The notes beneath the pieces are model-generated. The model searched no databases, was not told the origin of the DNA, and worked only from the letters and a program-made list of their open reading frames with translations. Of a stretch of 7,423 nt of DNA, positions 5,884 through 7,423 are shown one piece after another. Both the position numbers and the translations under genes were made by a program. Position 1 is the stretch's first letter, and every line of letters starts with the position of its first letter. The stretch covers positions 1-7,423 of the forward strand of contig JAJTHJ010000043.1 in the NCBI GenBank assembly GCA_021298875.1, read 5' to 3'. Origin of the DNA: Burkholderiales bacterium (GTDB lineage: Bacteria; Pseudomonadota; Gammaproteobacteria; Burkholderiales; Burkholderiaceae_F).

Positions 5884-5912
5884 GGTGGGACAATAAGCCA
5901 AGGAGAGCGGCG
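5884..5912. promoter_or_regulatory. 29-bp divergent roxA / slyD-like start region
   Basis: Only 29 bases separate the two divergent ATGs. For the right-hand gene, AAGGAG (5900-5905) is a strong ribosome binding site seven bases before ATG 5913. For roxA, the reverse strand has TATTGT (5890-5895) exactly six bases before the A of ATG 5883, the spacing expected of a -10 box for a leaderless mRNA; -35 matches are weak. The same bases read GACAAT (5889-5894) on the forward strand, which is four of six to a -10 box. Promoter elements for each gene must overlap the other gene or its leader. Confidence 0.4.
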
Positions 5913-6425
5913 ATGAAGATCGAACCTGGCACGCTGGTGCGGCTGCACGTGAAGATGTACGACGCGCAGGGCAATCGGCTCGAAGAAAGCGACGCTCCGC
6001 TCGTCTACCTGCACGGCGCGCAGGACATCTTTCCGCGCATCGAGGCCGCGCTCGACGGGCAGGAGGAAGGGTTCGCCACCTCGCTGCTGCTGCAACCGGA
6101 AGACGCCTTCGGCGACGACGATCCGGCGCTGCTGCATCTGGTGCCGGTCGCGCAACTGGGCGAGGGCGCGCGGCTCGGCCTGCGCTACGACCGTCTACCG
6201 GGCGCGGCGCCCGATGGCCGTATGTACACGCTGATCGACCTGGCCGATGGGATGGCAGTGCTCGACGGCAACCATCCGCTGGCCGGCCGGGCGCTGCGCT
6301 TCGACTTGCGCGTGCTGGGCGTGGAGCGGGCCGATGCCGACGAGCTGGCCGCCGCATCGGTGCCCGACTTTCTGCGCCCGCTCGCCGCGCACGAGGTGCA
6401 CGGCGGCGGAGGCCGCGCACACTGA
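5913..6425 (+). CDS. FKBP-type peptidyl-prolyl cis-trans isomerase, SlyD-like
   Basis: This is a predicted cytoplasmic proline isomerase and folding helper of 170 residues. Seen: the FKBP start KIEPGTLVRLHVKMYDAQG (2-20), PLVYLHGAQDIFPRIEAALDGQEEG (29-53), which parallels the SlyD PLDYLHG segment followed by a LETALEGHEVG-type segment, and the closing DGNHPLAGRALRFDLRVLGVE (118-138), equivalent to the NHxLAG segment of SlyD. The intervening 68-117 fits the insert-in-flap chaperone domain. Unlike E. coli SlyD, the C-terminus lacks the His/Cys-rich metal tail; only three scattered histidines remain in the last eleven residues (160-170). It has a strong ribosome binding site, is divergent from roxA and is convergent with mutS. 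It may be a SlyD-like paralogue rather than the orthologue, so no symbol is given. Confidence 0.88.
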   Translation: MKIEPGTLVRLHVKMYDAQGNRLEESDAPLVYLHGAQDIFPRIEAALDGQEEGFATSLLLQPEDAFGDDDPALLHLVPVAQLGEGARLGLRYDRLPGAAPDGRMYTLIDLADGMAVLDGNHPLAGRALRFDLRVLGVERADADELAAASVPDFLRPLAAHEVHGGGGRAH

Positions 6426-7423
6426 TCAGCGCTCGCGGCGCGCCAGCTCGCGCAGTTCCGCCAGCAGTTGCCAGGCCTCGCGCGGCGACAGGGCGTCGGG
6501 GTCGAGGGTGGCGAGTTTTTCCCGCAGTGGGTCGGGTGCGGCGATCGGGGTCTCGGTCACAGCCGCAGCAGCGGCGAAGAGATCCAGCTGCGGCCGTTCG
6601 CCGGCGGCGCGCTGTTCCATCGCCACCAGCAGCCCGCGCGCACGCCGGATCACGGCGGGCGCCACACCTGCCAACTGCGCCACGGCCAGCCCGTAACTCT
6701 GGCTGGCCGGACCGTCGCGCACCTCGTGCAGGAAGACGACCTTGCCGCGCGCTTCGGCCGCCGCCACGTGCACGTTGGCCACGGCCGGCAGTTGCTCGGC
6801 CAGTTGCGTGAGCTCGAAGTAGTGGGTGGCAAAGAGCGTGCAGCAGCGGTTACGCTCCGCGAGTTCGTGGGCGATGGCGCCGGCCAGCGCCAGGCCGTCG
6901 AAGGTCGAGGTGCCGCGGCCGATCTCGTCCATCAGCACCAGCGTCTGCTCGGTGGCGGCATTGAGGATCGCCGCGGCTTCCGTCATCTCGACCATGAAGG
7001 TCGAGGCGCCGCGCGCCAGGTCGTCGGCTGCGCCGATGCGGGTGGCGATGCGGTCGATCGGCCCCAGCCGCGCGCTCGCCGCCGGCACGTAGCTGCCGCA
7101 ACAGGCGAGCAGCGCCACCAGGGCGATCGACCGCATGTAGGTGGACTTGCCGCCCATGTTCGGTCCGGTGATCACCAGCAGCCGGCGCGCGGGGCCGAGG
7201 CGGCAGTCGTTGGGCACGTAGCTCTCGATCTCGCGCTCGACCACCGGATGGCGCGCTCCGGCCACCTCCAGCCCCGGCGCGTCGGTCAGCTGCGGGCGCA
7301 CCCAGCGCATCGCCTGCGCGTGGCGGGCCAGCGCAGCCAGCGCATCGAGCGTGGCCAGCGCATCGGCGGCGCGCAGCAGCGTTGCGATGTGCGGTGCCAG
7401 CGCTGCGAGCAGCGCCTCGTACA
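6426..7423 (-). CDS. mutS: DNA mismatch repair protein MutS (C-terminal part, 5' end outside window)
   Basis: MutS recognises base mismatches and small loops and recruits MutL. The window holds the last 331 residues or so of what is normally a protein of about 850; the frame is open to the right edge, beyond the internal Met at 7310, reading YEALLAALAPHI at the border, which fits the end of the core/lever region. ATPase motifs in order (visible-fragment numbering): Walker A TGPNMGGKST (85-94), STFMVEMTEAA (140-150), Walker B and signature DEIGRGTSTFDG (165-176), and the H-loop FATHYFELT (197-205). The helix-turn-helix dimer region follows (about 240-267), then a beta-clamp motif and the C-terminal tetramer segment LDPDALSPREAWQLL (306-320). 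All key residues are intact. The stop abuts the stop of the slyD-like gene with no bases between. No start or promoter is visible. Confidence 0.97.
   Translation of the reverse strand, partial: YEALLAALAPHIATLLRAADALATLDALAALARHAQAMRWVRPQLTDAPGLEVAGARHPVVEREIESYVPNDCRLGPARRLLVITGPNMGGKSTYMRSIALVALLACCGSYVPAASARLGPIDRIATRIGAADDLARGASTFMVEMTEAAAILNAATEQTLVLMDEIGRGTSTFDGLALAGAIAHELAERNRCCTLFATHYFELTQLAEQLPAVANVHVAAAEARGKVVFLHEVRDGPASQSYGLAVAQLAGVAPAVIRRARGLLVAMEQRAAGERPQLDLFAAAAAVTETPIAAPDPLREKLATLDPDALSPREAWQLLAELRELARRER
6576..6590 (-). other. Beta-clamp (DnaN) binding motif QLDLF in MutS
   Basis: These codons spell Gln-Leu-Asp-Leu-Phe in the linker between the ATPase/HTH region and the C-terminal tetramer helix. 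It fits the clamp-binding consensus QL(S/D)LF, and it lies where E. coli MutS carries its QMSLL motif. Binding to the sliding clamp is inferred from position and match. Confidence 0.75.

Noticed and set aside
4969..5916. 315-codon forward frame antisense to roxA
   Set aside because: Composition is Arg/Gln/Ala-rich and no domain is recognisable; roxA on the other strand has intact catalytic motifs.
5884..6420. Upstream extension of the roxA frame antisense to the slyD-like gene
   Set aside because: The translated extension is Arg/Ala/Pro-rich low-complexity shadow sequence, while the family N-terminus starts at 5883.
7308..7310. MutS start at the Met codon at 7308-7310
   Set aside because: The same frame continues without a stop to the window edge with MutS-like sequence, so this is an internal methionine.

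Overview
The window is a GC-rich stretch of chromosome that looks like a proteobacterium, most likely a betaproteobacterium. This is inferred from the dapA-bamC gene order, a YcfD/RoxA-type uL16 hydroxylase, a SlyD-type isomerase, a MutS carrying a clamp-binding motif, and strong GC bias in codon third positions. No tRNA, rRNA, CRISPR array, transposase, phage gene or integration site is visible. This is core housekeeping DNA, and I do not see a new multi-gene system in it.

Left part (1-3730, forward strand): a heptamer tandem repeat at the window edge is followed by four genes in one direction: a class I SAM methyltransferase, dapA (lysine/diaminopimelate synthesis), bamC (outer-membrane BAM complex lipoprotein) and a YycJ/WalJ-like metallo-beta-lactamase-fold hydrolase. 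Gaps between the last three genes are about 20 nt each. The set ends about 120 nt past the last stop at a strong, near-symmetric hairpin that can serve as a terminator from both sides.

Middle part (3749-5883, reverse strand): read in the direction of transcription, a RoxA-like JmjC ribosomal oxygenase overlaps by one base an uncharacterised 168-residue protein. After a 150-nt gap comes a small alanine/lysine-rich lipoprotein built of 11-residue repeats, which ends at the shared terminator.

Right part (5884-7423): a SlyD-like FKBP isomerase is divergent from roxA, with only 29 bp between their start codons. It is convergent with the 3' part of mutS, and the two stop codons touch exactly. MutS runs off the right edge of the window.

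The genes cover cell-wall precursor synthesis, outer-membrane assembly, ribosome modification, protein folding and DNA repair; they do not form a single pathway. The items most worth a second look are the hendecad-repeat lipoprotein, the very compact divergent roxA/slyD-like control region, the uncharacterised partner translationally coupled to roxA, and a YycJ-type nuclease-like protein near mutS.
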